Source: an uncultured Duncaniella sp. (GTDB lineage Bacteria; Bacteroidota; Bacteroidia; Bacteroidales; Muribaculaceae). Taken from it: a stretch of DNA of 64,000 bases. Below the pieces are notes generated by a model. That model had not been told where the DNA came from. It ran no database searches and worked only from the letters and a program-made list of their open reading frames with translations. The stretch covers positions 62,001 through 126,000 of the forward strand of contig CATWQI010000006.1 in NCBI GenBank assembly GCA_958352885.1, read 5' to 3'. The position numbers were made by a program, and so were the translations under genes. This document shows positions 1 to 8,801 of this stretch, piece after piece (the stretch's first letter is position 1; every line of letters starts with the position of its first letter).

Positions 1-2205
1 TCAGGGATGAGCCTGGAGGAGAAAATAGGTCAGATGACACAGATACAGGTGGATATACTCGGGGGGTATGACAAGGATGGCAAATTTGTGGTGTCGAAGG
101 AGAAGATGGATACCGTGTTCGGCATCTACAAGGTGGGCTCGATTCTCAACGCCCCTTACTCCTACTGCCTTGACGTGCATGAGTGGAATGTGGTGATTCC
201 GCAGATTCAGGAGTATTGCATGAAGCATTTGGGTATACCGTGTATCTACGGACTGGACCAGAACCACGGTACCACATATACCAACGGGGGCACGCTCTTC
301 CCTCAGAATCTGAACGTGGCAGCCTCGTTTGATACCGAAATGGCACGCCGGGCGGCGGAAATCACCGCCTACGAGACACGGGCAAGCGACTGCCCGTGGA
401 CATTCTCGCCCACGCTGGATTTGGCCCGTGACCCGCGCTGGCCGCGTTTCTGGGAGAACTACGGCGAGGATGCGCTTGTCAATGCCCTGATGGGCGCCGC
501 CGCGGTAAGGGGATTCCAGGGAGATGATCCCAACCACATTGACGGCAATCATATAGCCGTGTCAATCAAGCATTTCATGGGTTACGGAGTGCCGTTTTCG
601 GGCAAGGACAGGACTCCGGCGTACATATCGCCGAGCGACTTGCGTGAGAAGCATTTCGCACCCTATCTGGAGGCTATCAAGAACGGAGCCCTGACGCTGA
701 TGGTGAATTCGTCGTCAATCAACGGCACTCCCGTGCATGCCAATCCGCTTCTGCTCACCAGGTGGCTCAAGGAAGACCTGCAGTGGGACGGAATGATTGT
801 GACCGACTGGGCGGACATCAATAACCTCTATACACGTGAAAAGGTCGCCAAGGATAAGAAGGATGCTATCCGCATGGCTATCAATGCCGGTATCGACATG
901 GCAATGGAGCCTTACAAGGTGGATTACTGCGAGATACTCAAGGAGCTTGTGGAGGAGGGCTCGGTGCCTATGAGCCGTATTGACGACGCAGCCGCACGTG
1001 TGCTCCGCCTGAAGTACCGTCTGGGGCTGTTCGACCATCCCAACACCACCCTTAAGGAGCATCCCGAGTTTGCCTCGGAGGCATTCAGGAACGCCGCTCT
1101 CAAGTCGGCGGAGGAGACTATGGTGCTTCTGAAGAACGACGGGGATATATTGCCGCTGAAAAAGGGTGTGAAGGTGCTGCTGACAGGTCCCACCGCCAAT
1201 TCGATGCGTTCGCTGAACGGCGGCTGGAGCTATACATGGCAGGGGCACAAGACAGATGAATATGCCAAGGATTACAATACGATATATGAGGCTATGTGCA
1301 ACCGCTTCGGTGCCGGGAATATAAATTTCATCCCCACGGTGACATTCAAGGAGGACGGAGCCTACTATGACGAGCTGGTAGCCGATGTGGACAAGGCGGT
1401 GGCAGCCGCCAAGGATGCCGATGTGGTGGTGGCATGCATAGGTGAGAATTCGTATTGCGAGACTCCCGGTAATCTGACCGACCTTCATCTCTCAGCCAAC
1501 CAGCGGGAGCTTGTGAAGCGTCTGGCAGAGGCAGGTAAGCCTTTGGTGCTGGTGCTCAACGAGGGTCGTCCCCGCATCATCGCCGATATCGAGCCGCTTG
1601 CGGGTGCGGTGGTTGACATAATGATACCGGGCAACTTCGGCGGTGACGCTCTGGCGCGTCTGCTTGCCGGAGATGCCAATTTCTGCGCCAAGCTTCCGTT
1701 TACATATCCCCGTGAGATAAACTCGCTTGTGACCTACGATTATAAGGTGAGCGAGGAGGTAGGCAAGATGGAAGGTGTGTATGACTACGACGCCCGTGTC
1801 AATGTGCAGTGGCCATTCGGCTACGGCAAGAGCTACACCACATTCGAATATGCCAATCTGCAGGTTGACAAGAAGGAATTTACGGCAGCCGATGTGCTGA
1901 CCTTCACTGTGGATGTGACCAATACCGGTAAGGTGGACGGCAAGGAGCCGGTGCTGCTTTACAGTTCGGACCTGGTGGCTTCGGTGGTGCCTGACAACAA
2001 GCGTCTGCGCGCGTTCGGAAAGGTGGCACTGATGCCGGGGGAGACACGCTCCGTCAAGTTCTCAGTCCCTGCCACTGATTTGGCGTTTGTTAACGCTGAG
2101 GGCAAATGGACTCTGGAGGAGGGTGATTTTGTCATCACTGTAGGTAATCTGAGCCTTCCGGTAGTGTGTACCGAGGGGTATACATGGTACAGAGCTAATA
2201 TTTGA
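1..2205 (+). CDS. Glycoside hydrolase family 3 beta-glucosidase (5'-truncated by window edge)
   Basis: This is a GH3 exo-acting enzyme that probably releases terminal beta-linked glucose from oligosaccharides, most likely in the periplasm. The reading frame is open at base 1. The first visible residues (SLEEKIGQMTQ) are the usual start of the mature GH3 barrel, so the signal peptide and a few dozen residues lie upstream. The (beta/alpha)8 domain carries the GMIVTDW motif, whose Asp (codon 805-807) is the expected nucleophile. A second alpha/beta domain follows, and then a C-terminal fibronectin-III-like domain (nt ~1840-2180). The order matches BglX-type enzymes. The sugar specificity cannot be read from sequence. 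A hairpin at 2219-2245 follows the stop codon. Confidence 0.9.
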   Translation, partial: SGMSLEEKIGQMTQIQVDILGGYDKDGKFVVSKEKMDTVFGIYKVGSILNAPYSYCLDVHEWNVVIPQIQEYCMKHLGIPCIYGLDQNHGTTYTNGGTLFPQNLNVAASFDTEMARRAAEITAYETRASDCPWTFSPTLDLARDPRWPRFWENYGEDALVNALMGAAAVRGFQGDDPNHIDGNHIAVSIKHFMGYGVPFSGKDRTPAYISPSDLREKHFAPYLEAIKNGALTLMVNSSSINGTPVHANPLLLTRWLKEDLQWDGMIVTDWADINNLYTREKVAKDKKDAIRMAINAGIDMAMEPYKVDYCEILKELVEEGSVPMSRIDDAAARVLRLKYRLGLFDHPNTTLKEHPEFASEAFRNAALKSAEETMVLLKNDGDILPLKKGVKVLLTGPTANSMRSLNGGWSYTWQGHKTDEYAKDYNTIYEAMCNRFGAGNINFIPTVTFKEDGAYYDELVADVDKAVAAAKDADVVVACIGENSYCETPGNLTDLHLSANQRELVKRLAEAGKPLVLVLNEGRPRIIADIEPLAGAVVDIMIPGNFGGDALARLLAGDANFCAKLPFTYPREINSLVTYDYKVSEEVGKMEGVYDYDARVNVQWPFGYGKSYTTFEYANLQVDKKEFTAADVLTFTVDVTNTGKVDGKEPVLLYSSDLVASVVPDNKRLRAFGKVALMPGETRSVKFSVPATDLAFVNAEGKWTLEEGDFVITVGNLSLPVVCTEGYTWYRANI

Positions 2206-2218
2206 ACAGCATCCCGGG

Positions 2219-2245
2219 ATGCCTCCGGAAGATGTCCGGAGGCAT
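2219..2245 (+). terminator. Hairpin after the GH3 gene
   Basis: Perfect 11-bp stem: ATGCCTCCGGA at 2219-2229 pairs with TCCGGAGGCAT at 2235-2245 around a 5-nt loop. No strong T-run follows, so it may be a weak terminator or a 3'-end-stabilising hairpin that partly separates the GH3 gene from proC. Confidence 0.45.
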
Positions 2246-2275
2246 GAGGATGTGTTAAAAAATTGAGTTATAGAT

Positions 2276-3067
2276 ATGAAAGTTTCCATAATAGGTGTAG
2301 GGGCAATGGGTGGTGCCATCGCCGACGGGCTTGTGAGAGCCGGAGGGGTGGAACTGATGCTTGCCAATCCCTCGGACGGTGCGCTCAGGCGGTTTGCTGA
2401 TATGCCCGCTGCCGCCGGGGTGAGGGTCACAAGCGACAACTGCGAAGCGGCACGTTTCGGCGATTTCGTGATATTGGCGGTTAAGCCATGGCTTGTGGAG
2501 CGTGTGGCGCAAGAAATTAGGCAAGAGCTCGACTATTACCGCCAGAAGGTGGTTGTAGTGGCTGCCGGAATATCGTTCGCCCAGCTGATAGACCGGTTCT
2601 GTAGGGACGGGATGTTGCCGACCATGGCAATAGGTATGCCCAACACGGCTGTGGCGGTGGGGGAATCGATGACTTTCCTTGTGTCGGACAGCTCGGACAA
2701 GGAGGCCTTGGGTGAAATCAAAGGCTTGTTTGACCTGATGGGCACTACTCTTATGATAGACGAGGCGCATCTGCCGGCTGCGACTACGCTGGCATCGTGC
2801 GGCATAGCGTACGCCATGCGCTATATCCGCGCCTCAATGGAGGGTGGTGTCGAGCTGGGCTTCAAGGCTGCGGTGGCGCAGGAGATAGTAGCCCAGACAG
2901 TCAAGGGTGCTGCTGCGTTGCTGAGTGTGCCCGGTTCGCATCCGGAAAGCGAGATTGACAAGGTGACCACCCCCGGCGGTCTGACCATCAAGGGGCTGAA
3001 CGAGATGGAGCATGCCGGGTTCACTTCGGCTGTAATCCGCGGGCTTAAGGCGGGAATCCGGAAGTGA
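2276..3067 (+). CDS. proC: Pyrroline-5-carboxylate reductase
   Basis: Catalyses the last step of proline synthesis, NAD(P)H-dependent reduction of 1-pyrroline-5-carboxylate to proline, in the cytoplasm. The 263-aa protein has the family's usual length. It opens with a Rossmann dinucleotide-binding motif (IGVGAMGGAI, residues ~6-15) and ends with the all-helical dimerisation domain, including the conserved TTPGG stretch (HPESEIDKVTTPGG). proB and proA follow on the same strand 55 and 1370 bp downstream, so the complete glutamate-to-proline pathway is encoded together. No promoter of the TAnnTTTG type is obvious in the 70 bp upstream. Confidence 0.95.
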   Translation: MKVSIIGVGAMGGAIADGLVRAGGVELMLANPSDGALRRFADMPAAAGVRVTSDNCEAARFGDFVILAVKPWLVERVAQEIRQELDYYRQKVVVVAAGISFAQLIDRFCRDGMLPTMAIGMPNTAVAVGESMTFLVSDSSDKEALGEIKGLFDLMGTTLMIDEAHLPAATTLASCGIAYAMRYIRASMEGGVELGFKAAVAQEIVAQTVKGAAALLSVPGSHPESEIDKVTTPGGLTIKGLNEMEHAGFTSAVIRGLKAGIRK

Positions 3068-3122
3068 GAGCCTGAATGCGAGATGACTTTTTTATTGAAC
3101 TTACCAACCTACAACAGACACG

Positions 3123-4202
3123 ATGGGTACTAAGCGAAGAATAGTGGTGAAGGTGGGGAGCAATGTGCTGACCCGCAATGACGGTAAACCGAATGTGACA
3201 AATATGTCGGCGCTTGTCGACCAGATTGCCGCCCTGATGGATATGGGGCATGAGGTGATTCTGGTGTCGAGCGGTGCTGTGGCGTGTGGCAGAGGGGCTG
3301 TGAACCCGAAGCGGGAGCTTGACAGCGTGGAGCAGCGCCAGCTGTTCTCGTCGGTGGGACAGATTAAGCTTATAAACCTGTACAACGAACTGTTCGGCGA
3401 GTACGGTTATGTGGTTGGGCAGGTGCTCACCCAGAAGGAGAATTTCTCGTCACGCACATCGTATCTCAACCAGCGCGGGTGTATGCAGACCATGCTTGAG
3501 AACGGAGTGGTGCCGATAGTCAACGAGAATGACACGGCAAGCCTCACGGAGCTGATGTTTACCGATAATGACGAGCTGTCGGGGCTTATAGCGGCGATGA
3601 TGGATGCTGACACGCTAATCATCCTTTCGAACGTGGACGGGATTTATGACGGGATGCCCGGGGACGAAGGGGTGAGTCTGATTCCTGTCGTTCCTGCCGG
3701 CAAGGATGTCAGCGAGTTTGTAGTGGCTGCGAAGAGCGGCTTCGGCAGGGGAGGTATGGGGACTAAGTGCGGGATAGCCCGCAAGCTCTCGGAGGAGGGT
3801 GTGACTGTGATTATAGCCAGGGGTGACCGGCAGAATGTGCTTGCCGACCTGATACTGCGCCCGGAGGATACTCCTCATACGGTGTTTGAGCCGCGCCCGG
3901 AGCCTATGAGCAATATAAAGCGGTGGATAGCCCACAGCGGTAGCTTCGCCAAGGGTGTGGTGCGGGTTAATGCCAATGCCGCCAAGGCGCTGCGCAGTGA
4001 CAAGGCAGTGAGTCTGCTGCCTGTAGGGGTGACAGGTGTGTCGGGCGAGTGGGAAGAGGGTGACATAGTGACCATAATGGAGGATAACGGCGAGGTGGTG
4101 GGCGTCGGCAGAGCGTCAATGTCAAGCCGGGATGCGGAGGAATGCCTTGGCAAGAAGGGGCACAGACCGGTGGTGCATTATGACTATCTGTTCATGGAGT
4201 GA
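3123..4202 (+). CDS. proB: Glutamate 5-kinase
   Basis: Phosphorylates L-glutamate to gamma-glutamyl phosphate, the first and normally proline-inhibited step of proline synthesis. The 359-aa product has the two-domain form: an amino-acid-kinase domain (residues ~5-255, with GSNVLTR near the N-terminus, SSGAVACGRG, and GRGGMGTK in the C-terminal part of the kinase fold) and a PUA domain (residues ~275-355). It lies between proC and proA on the same strand. The unusually long gap to proA holds an inverted-repeat element. Confidence 0.95.
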   Translation: MGTKRRIVVKVGSNVLTRNDGKPNVTNMSALVDQIAALMDMGHEVILVSSGAVACGRGAVNPKRELDSVEQRQLFSSVGQIKLINLYNELFGEYGYVVGQVLTQKENFSSRTSYLNQRGCMQTMLENGVVPIVNENDTASLTELMFTDNDELSGLIAAMMDADTLIILSNVDGIYDGMPGDEGVSLIPVVPAGKDVSEFVVAAKSGFGRGGMGTKCGIARKLSEEGVTVIIARGDRQNVLADLILRPEDTPHTVFEPRPEPMSNIKRWIAHSGSFAKGVVRVNANAAKALRSDKAVSLLPVGVTGVSGEWEEGDIVTIMEDNGEVVGVGRASMSSRDAEECLGKKGHRPVVHYDYLFME

Positions 4203-4217
4203 TTTTTTAAACTGTGT

Positions 4218-4421
4218 AATAAGTAACTCTTCAAAATTAAACGATATAATGGACATAAGTAACTCCTATGGATGATCTTTTATACTCTCTGCGGTTTTAT
4301 TCCGGTCAGAATCAAGTTCTTCATCGGTCGTTTATATCTATAAACTCCCTCTTCAGTCCTCGATTCCGCCTCTGAATAAATCCCGCATATAGTATAAATT
4401 AATTTTTCAGAGTTACTTATT
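4218..4421. repeat. 204-bp inverted-repeat-bounded element between proB and proA
   Basis: The 23-bp ends at 4218-4240 and 4399-4421 are inverted repeats matching at 21 of 23 positions, with an identical 13-bp outer core AATAAGTAACTCT. A further direct copy of the core (ATAAGTAACTCC) lies at 4255-4266. The interior has no ORF and is AT-rich compared with the flanking genes. This could be a small MITE-like insertion, although I see no clear target-site duplication, or a set of protein-binding sites controlling proA. Confidence 0.5.
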
Positions 4422-4437
4422 TATAAATGTGCTTATA

Positions 4438-5688
4438 ATGGATGAACTGAACGATATATTCAAGAGGGTGAAAGTTGCCGCCCGTAAAATCGGGAGGATG
4501 AGTGACCGGAGGCGTTCGGAGGTGCTGCTGGCGCTTGCGGATGCGATTGCCGGTGCTTCGGATGAATTGCTTGAGGCGAATGCGAGGGATTTGGCAAGGA
4601 TGGAAAGGTCAAATCCGCTGTATGACCGGCTTGAGCTGACTCCAGCGAGGCTTGAGGGGATTGCTTCGGATATGAGGCATGTGGCAGGACTGCCGTCGCC
4701 CATAGGTGAGGTGATGGAGGAGCGTGTACTGCCTAACGGATTGCGTCTCAGAAGAGTGAGGGTGCCGTTCGGTGTGATAGGTGTGATATATGAGGCGCGT
4801 CCGAATGTGACTTTCGATGTGTTTTCACTTTGTTTCAAGAGCGGAAACGCCTGTGTGCTGAAGGGTGGCAGCGATGCCGAAAATTCCAATGAGGCTATAT
4901 TGGCTTTGATTCACCGTGTGCTGCGTGAGCAGGGGGTGGATGAGGATGTGGTGGCTCTGCTGCCGTCGTCGCACACGGCTACCGCCGCATTGCTCAATGC
5001 CGTGGGGCTGGTGGATGTGTGCATACCCCGTGGTGGAAGACGGCTTATAGATTTTGTGCGTGACAATGCCAAGGTGCCGGTGATTGAGACCGGTGCGGGA
5101 GTTGTGAGCGCTTATTTCGATGCCAATGGGGATGTGGAGACGGGCCGCAGGATTGTCACCAATGCCAAGACCCGAAGGGTGAGCGTGTGCAATGCTCTTG
5201 ACACGCTCATAGTACACAGTGGCAGGTTAGGTGATTTGGGAGCGTTATGTGCCGGTCTGGCTGACAGGGGTGTGGAGATTCATGCGGACGGGCGTGCCAT
5301 GGAGGCACTTCGGGGTGTATATCCGGATGAGCTGCTGACGGCTGCCGAGAGCGGATGCTATGCCACGGAGTGGATGGATTATAAGATGGGGGTGCGTACC
5401 GTGGACAGTCTGGATGAGGCACTTGAACATATAGCGGCTTACGGGTCGGGACACAGCGAGTGTATCATAACCGACGACGATGAGGCTGCCGCACGTTTCC
5501 AGAATGAGGTGGACGCAGCTTGTGTATATGTCAACGCCCCGACCAGCTTTACTGACGGGGCGCAGTTCGGGTTAGGGGCTGAAATAGGTATAAGCACTCA
5601 GAAACTCGGACCGAGAGGTCCGATGGGGCTCAGGGAAATCACCACCTATAAATATCTAATCAACGGGAACGGGCAGGTAAGGGATTGA
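4438..5688 (+). CDS. proA: Gamma-glutamyl phosphate reductase
   Basis: Reduces gamma-glutamyl phosphate to glutamate-5-semialdehyde with NADPH, the second step of proline synthesis. The 416-aa length is typical. The aldehyde-dehydrogenase fold is recognisable from IYEARPNVTFD, LKGGSDAENSN and the catalytic cysteine in RVSVCNALDT, and the C-terminus has GPRGPMGLREITTYKY. I chose the ATG at 4438; a GTG at 4429 would add three residues. It converges with the PhoH gene, leaving only 8 bp between stop codons. Confidence 0.95.
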   Translation: MDELNDIFKRVKVAARKIGRMSDRRRSEVLLALADAIAGASDELLEANARDLARMERSNPLYDRLELTPARLEGIASDMRHVAGLPSPIGEVMEERVLPNGLRLRRVRVPFGVIGVIYEARPNVTFDVFSLCFKSGNACVLKGGSDAENSNEAILALIHRVLREQGVDEDVVALLPSSHTATAALLNAVGLVDVCIPRGGRRLIDFVRDNAKVPVIETGAGVVSAYFDANGDVETGRRIVTNAKTRRVSVCNALDTLIVHSGRLGDLGALCAGLADRGVEIHADGRAMEALRGVYPDELLTAAESGCYATEWMDYKMGVRTVDSLDEALEHIAAYGSGHSECIITDDDEAAARFQNEVDAACVYVNAPTSFTDGAQFGLGAEIGISTQKLGPRGPMGLREITTYKYLINGNGQVRD

Positions 5689-5696
5689 CGATTGGG

Positions 5697-6656
5697 TCAG
5701 AGTTCCTTTTCTTCCTTCTGCTCTTTGTCGAAGTGGTCGTAGGCGTCGACTATCCGCTGCACAAGCGGATGGCGGACTATATCCTTTCTTCCGAACTCGA
5801 CTTTACCTATACCCGGGACATCACGGAGCACTTTCATTGCCTGTATGAGTCCGGAGGTGACTGAGCGGGGAAGGTCAATCTGGGTTGCGTCACCGGTGAT
5901 AATCATCTTGGCATTCATGCCGAGACGTGTCAGGAACATCTTAATCTGCGGAACAGTGGTGTTCTGCGCTTCGTCAAGCACTATCACGGCATCGTTAAGC
6001 GTGCGTCCTCGCATGAAAGCGAGAGGAGCTATCTGGATGACGTTTGTCTCCATGTATTCCTTGAGTTTGACTGCCGGTATCATATCCTCCAGGGCATCGT
6101 AGAGCGGCTGGAGATACGGGTCAATCTTGTCCTTCATGTCGCCGGGTAAGAAACCGAGCTTTTCGCCTGCTTCGACAGCCGGACGGGAGAGGATAATCTT
6201 GCGTACCTCCCGGTTCTTAAGTGCCTTGACGGCAAGTGCGATTGCCACGTAGGTCTTGCCGGTTCCGGCGGGACCGAGCGCGAATGTCAGGTCGTTCTCG
6301 TTGAAAGCCTTTACGAGCAGTCCCTGGTTGGCATTTCGCGGTCCGATTGGCTTGCCGTTTATGCCGTAGATAATCACGTCGTCACGGCGCGGTTCGGTCG
6401 GGGACTTCCCTTTAATGATGTCGAGTATTACGTCCTCGGTGAGTTTGTTGAACTTGATGCAGTACTCTTCGAGTTCCTTTATTTTCTTTTCAAATTCCGC
6501 GGTCTCGGCATCGTCGCCAATGACTTTTATGACTGAGCCGCGTGCCGCCATGCGCAACTTCGGGAAGAGGTTGCGGATTAGCTGCATATTGGAATTGTTG
6601 ACACCGTAGAAGCTCACGGGGTCTACATTGTCGATTATTACGATGCGTTCTATCAT
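5697..6656 (-). CDS. PhoH-like ATPase
   Basis: A cytoplasmic P-loop NTPase of the PhoH/YbeZ family, linked in other bacteria to RNA metabolism and often paired with YbeY. The 319-aa protein has an N-terminal KH-like segment (residues ~1-100), Walker A GPAGTGKT, Walker B VIVLDEAQN and the helicase-like ITGDATQIDLP segment. I placed the start at the ATG whose product begins MIERIVIIDN; a longer frame exists but would run into the neighbouring gene. It is the last gene of a minus-strand run that starts at 8135. Confidence 0.92.
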   Translation of the reverse strand: MIERIVIIDNVDPVSFYGVNNSNMQLIRNLFPKLRMAARGSVIKVIGDDAETAEFEKKIKELEEYCIKFNKLTEDVILDIIKGKSPTEPRRDDVIIYGINGKPIGPRNANQGLLVKAFNENDLTFALGPAGTGKTYVAIALAVKALKNREVRKIILSRPAVEAGEKLGFLPGDMKDKIDPYLQPLYDALEDMIPAVKLKEYMETNVIQIAPLAFMRGRTLNDAVIVLDEAQNTTVPQIKMFLTRLGMNAKMIITGDATQIDLPRSVTSGLIQAMKVLRDVPGIGKVEFGRKDIVRHPLVQRIVDAYDHFDKEQKEEKEL

Positions 6657-6681
6657 AGCGCTGAGGGTTTGGTTGAGGAGG

Positions 6682-7566
6682 TCAGAGGGTTTCGGGCGGA
6701 AGAACCACCTTTTTACTGAGTGGAATTGTGTAAATGAGCGAGAAATTGCCTGTGAAGGCACCTGAGCGTTTACCGTAGCCCGGGATGTACATCGGCTGCC
6801 CGTTGGGATTCGTGGTCTCGTGCAGGATGGAGTGGTATATGATGTTCCATCCGAGTGAGAATTGCTTTACAATGCGGACTTTTACACCGAATGTCACTTC
6901 GATGTAACCTGCGGTGTGCTTCTGGTCGGCGAGAGTGAAATGGCTCGGGTCACCCCAGTAGCCTTCGTCGACGGTGACATCCTCAAGGCTCCATTTGTAA
7001 GATGTGAATCCGTAGCGCAGACCCATCTGGAGCTTGTAGTCGGGGTTGGAGTTGTAAAGGAAGTTATAGGAGGCTCCAATCTTGAAATAAGGTGAGATTG
7101 GTGTCTTGAATGTGAAATTCTTGCTTGCCGGGGTGTCGTTGCAGTTGCCAAGTCCGATTGCGAAATATGGGAAGTAGCGGTTGTGGAGGCTAACCTCGCC
7201 CCATATGTCGGCAAGACCGAATTTCTGACCGAAAGCACGCATGGCGACATCCCAGAAGTTGAATCCCGCCACAACTTCGTGGAGGAGCGGATATTCCATC
7301 TTCGGGGGTGCTTTAAGCATGGTGGAATCGACATATTCGCTTCCGGTCACGGTGTCTACCAGGATAATGTTGCCTTGCGCATCGTTCTTTTCCACGAGGC
7401 GTGAGCGGTCAAACTCCTGTTTGCGTTCCTGGCGAGGAGTGGAGCCGGGTTCGTTGGGTGTCACCGGGGTGACGCGGCGCTGGGCTGAGGCGCCGATGGC
7501 GACAGCTATTATAAGTATGAGTGTGGGGAGCAGTCTGGCAGCCCCGTGGCGAATGAGTGATTTCAT
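6682..7566 (-). CDS. DUF6048-like exported beta-barrel protein
   Basis: A 294-aa protein with a signal peptide (LLPTLILIIAVAIGASAQ, residues ~12-29), a short proline/basic linker, and an aromatic, alternating-residue region (residues ~80-290) typical of small outer-membrane barrels. I recognise the Bacteroidales family labelled DUF6048; its function is unknown. Its start overlaps the stop of the upstream DUF6452-like gene by four bases (ATGA), which suggests translational coupling, and PhoH follows 25 bp downstream. Confidence 0.75.
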   Translation of the reverse strand: MKSLIRHGAARLLPTLILIIAVAIGASAQRRVTPVTPNEPGSTPRQERKQEFDRSRLVEKNDAQGNIILVDTVTGSEYVDSTMLKAPPKMEYPLLHEVVAGFNFWDVAMRAFGQKFGLADIWGEVSLHNRYFPYFAIGLGNCNDTPASKNFTFKTPISPYFKIGASYNFLYNSNPDYKLQMGLRYGFTSYKWSLEDVTVDEGYWGDPSHFTLADQKHTAGYIEVTFGVKVRIVKQFSLGWNIIYHSILHETTNPNGQPMYIPGYGKRSGAFTGNFSLIYTIPLSKKVVLPPETL

Positions 7567-8135
7567 TTAAGGGCTGTGACAGGGTGAAACTTATATACTC
7601 CGGCGCCGGAAGCTGTTGCTCCGGGGGTATCCGGAGTGTCCTCCTCGGCGGTGCGGAAGTAGATTTGTATGGATTCGCGGTCGACATTGGTGATGAGTGA
7701 GTCGAGCATTGCCACTGAATCAATCAGGTGACGGGTGTAGGTGTAGCTCGTTACCTTGTAATGGTACATAGCTCCGCATTCCTCGGAGGCGAAGAATGGT
7801 ATGGCATCGTAGCGGAAAGTCAGAGTGTCGTATAGCTCGGGGTAGTTGAGCTGTTTCTGCCGGTACTGTATGCAATAGGAGGTGATGTCACGGGAGCTGC
7901 GGAACGGGAGATACAGTGACGAGACACGCGATGAGGGGGAGAGAAGGAGCGAGTCGTCAGGAGCGCCGATACCTTCTATCGCAAGGGAGTCGACTGTGAT
8001 GGATGAGCCGGTCGACATGGAGTAGAAACCTGCCAGCGGGAGTGAATTCTGGTTGTCGGTACATCCCGTGGCGCTGCAGCTTGCCATGAGATGCAACCCG
8101 GCGATGATGCACAGTATGTGATATAATGCCTTCAA
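7563..8135 (-). CDS. DUF6452-like lipoprotein
   Basis: A 190-aa exported protein. The N-terminus (MKALYHILCIIAGLHLMASC) ends in a lipobox-like MASC, which predicts a lipoprotein. The downstream CTDNQNSLPLAGFY segment is characteristic of the Bacteroidales DUF6452 family. Function is unknown. It is coupled to the DUF6048-like gene by a 4-bp overlap, and the two families occur as neighbours elsewhere in the order as far as I recall, so the products may act together in the outer membrane. Confidence 0.7.
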   Translation of the reverse strand: MKALYHILCIIAGLHLMASCSATGCTDNQNSLPLAGFYSMSTGSSITVDSLAIEGIGAPDDSLLLSPSSRVSSLYLPFRSSRDITSYCIQYRQKQLNYPELYDTLTFRYDAIPFFASEECGAMYHYKVTSYTYTRHLIDSVAMLDSLITNVDRESIQIYFRTAEEDTPDTPGATASGAGVYKFHPVTALK

Positions 8136-8215
8136 CAGAATGTGTGATTAATTTTTTCGAGAGTTGTTTACTTTTTTAACATTCGGGGTTGCCTGAGAGT
8201 TTTAACGCCACCGGA

Positions 8216-8752
8216 TTAAAATTTGCCCCACTTCACGATTTCGGAGAGGCTTTTGCGCTTTTTTGCGGTGAATGCCTGGCTCTCTGCGGGGTAGCCTATC
8301 GGTATTATAGCTATGGGTTCGACATCGGGCGGGAGGTTGAACGCCTCGGCTATCACAGCGGGGTCGAAGTTACATACCCAGCATGTGGCGAGTTCCATTG
8401 ATGTGGCTGCGAGGCACAGGTGCTCGATGGCAATCGAGAGGTCCACATCGGTGTGGTCCTTTCCGTCGAAGCTGCGGTGCCAGGCTTCGGAATGCAGACC
8501 GCAAGCTATTATAAACTCGGGGGCTGTTTTAATCCATTCTCGCTGATAGCTGTCGGTCACGGCTTTACGGAGGTCATCACTGTCGGCGATGAGGAAGAGC
8601 CACGGCTGCTTGTTGCAGGCAGAGGGCGCAAGGCGTGCCACGTCGAGTACGGCGCGGAGGGTGTCACGCTCGACGGGACGGTTGGAGTAAGAGCGGCAGG
8701 AGAAACGTTCGCGTGCCAGTTCGTATAGTTGGGGATAAGCGTTGGTCTGCAT
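8216..8752 (-). CDS. Nitroreductase-family FMN flavoprotein
   Basis: A 178-aa member of the nitroreductase/NADH-oxidase superfamily. Visible are the FMN phosphate-binding motif (FSCRSYSNRPV, near residue 17) and SACNKQPW (residues ~45-52), followed by the short core fold. The protein is at the small end of the family. It should be a homodimer using NAD(P)H on nitro compounds, quinones or flavins; the real substrate cannot be inferred. It is last in a minus-strand set after the GT2 gene (49-bp gap). Confidence 0.85.
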   Translation of the reverse strand: MQTNAYPQLYELARERFSCRSYSNRPVERDTLRAVLDVARLAPSACNKQPWLFLIADSDDLRKAVTDSYQREWIKTAPEFIIACGLHSEAWHRSFDGKDHTDVDLSIAIEHLCLAATSMELATCWVCNFDPAVIAEAFNLPPDVEPIAIIPIGYPAESQAFTAKKRKSLSEIVKWGKF

Positions 8753-8801
8753 ATCGGTCGTTTTTTAATTATTGAGTATGTGGTGTGGTTGGAGGGAAGG
8801 G

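Noticed and set aside
715..1488. 257-codon minus-strand open frame inside the GH3 gene
   Set aside because: It lies antisense to a clear GH3 domain and has the His/Leu/Val-rich composition typical of shadow frames.
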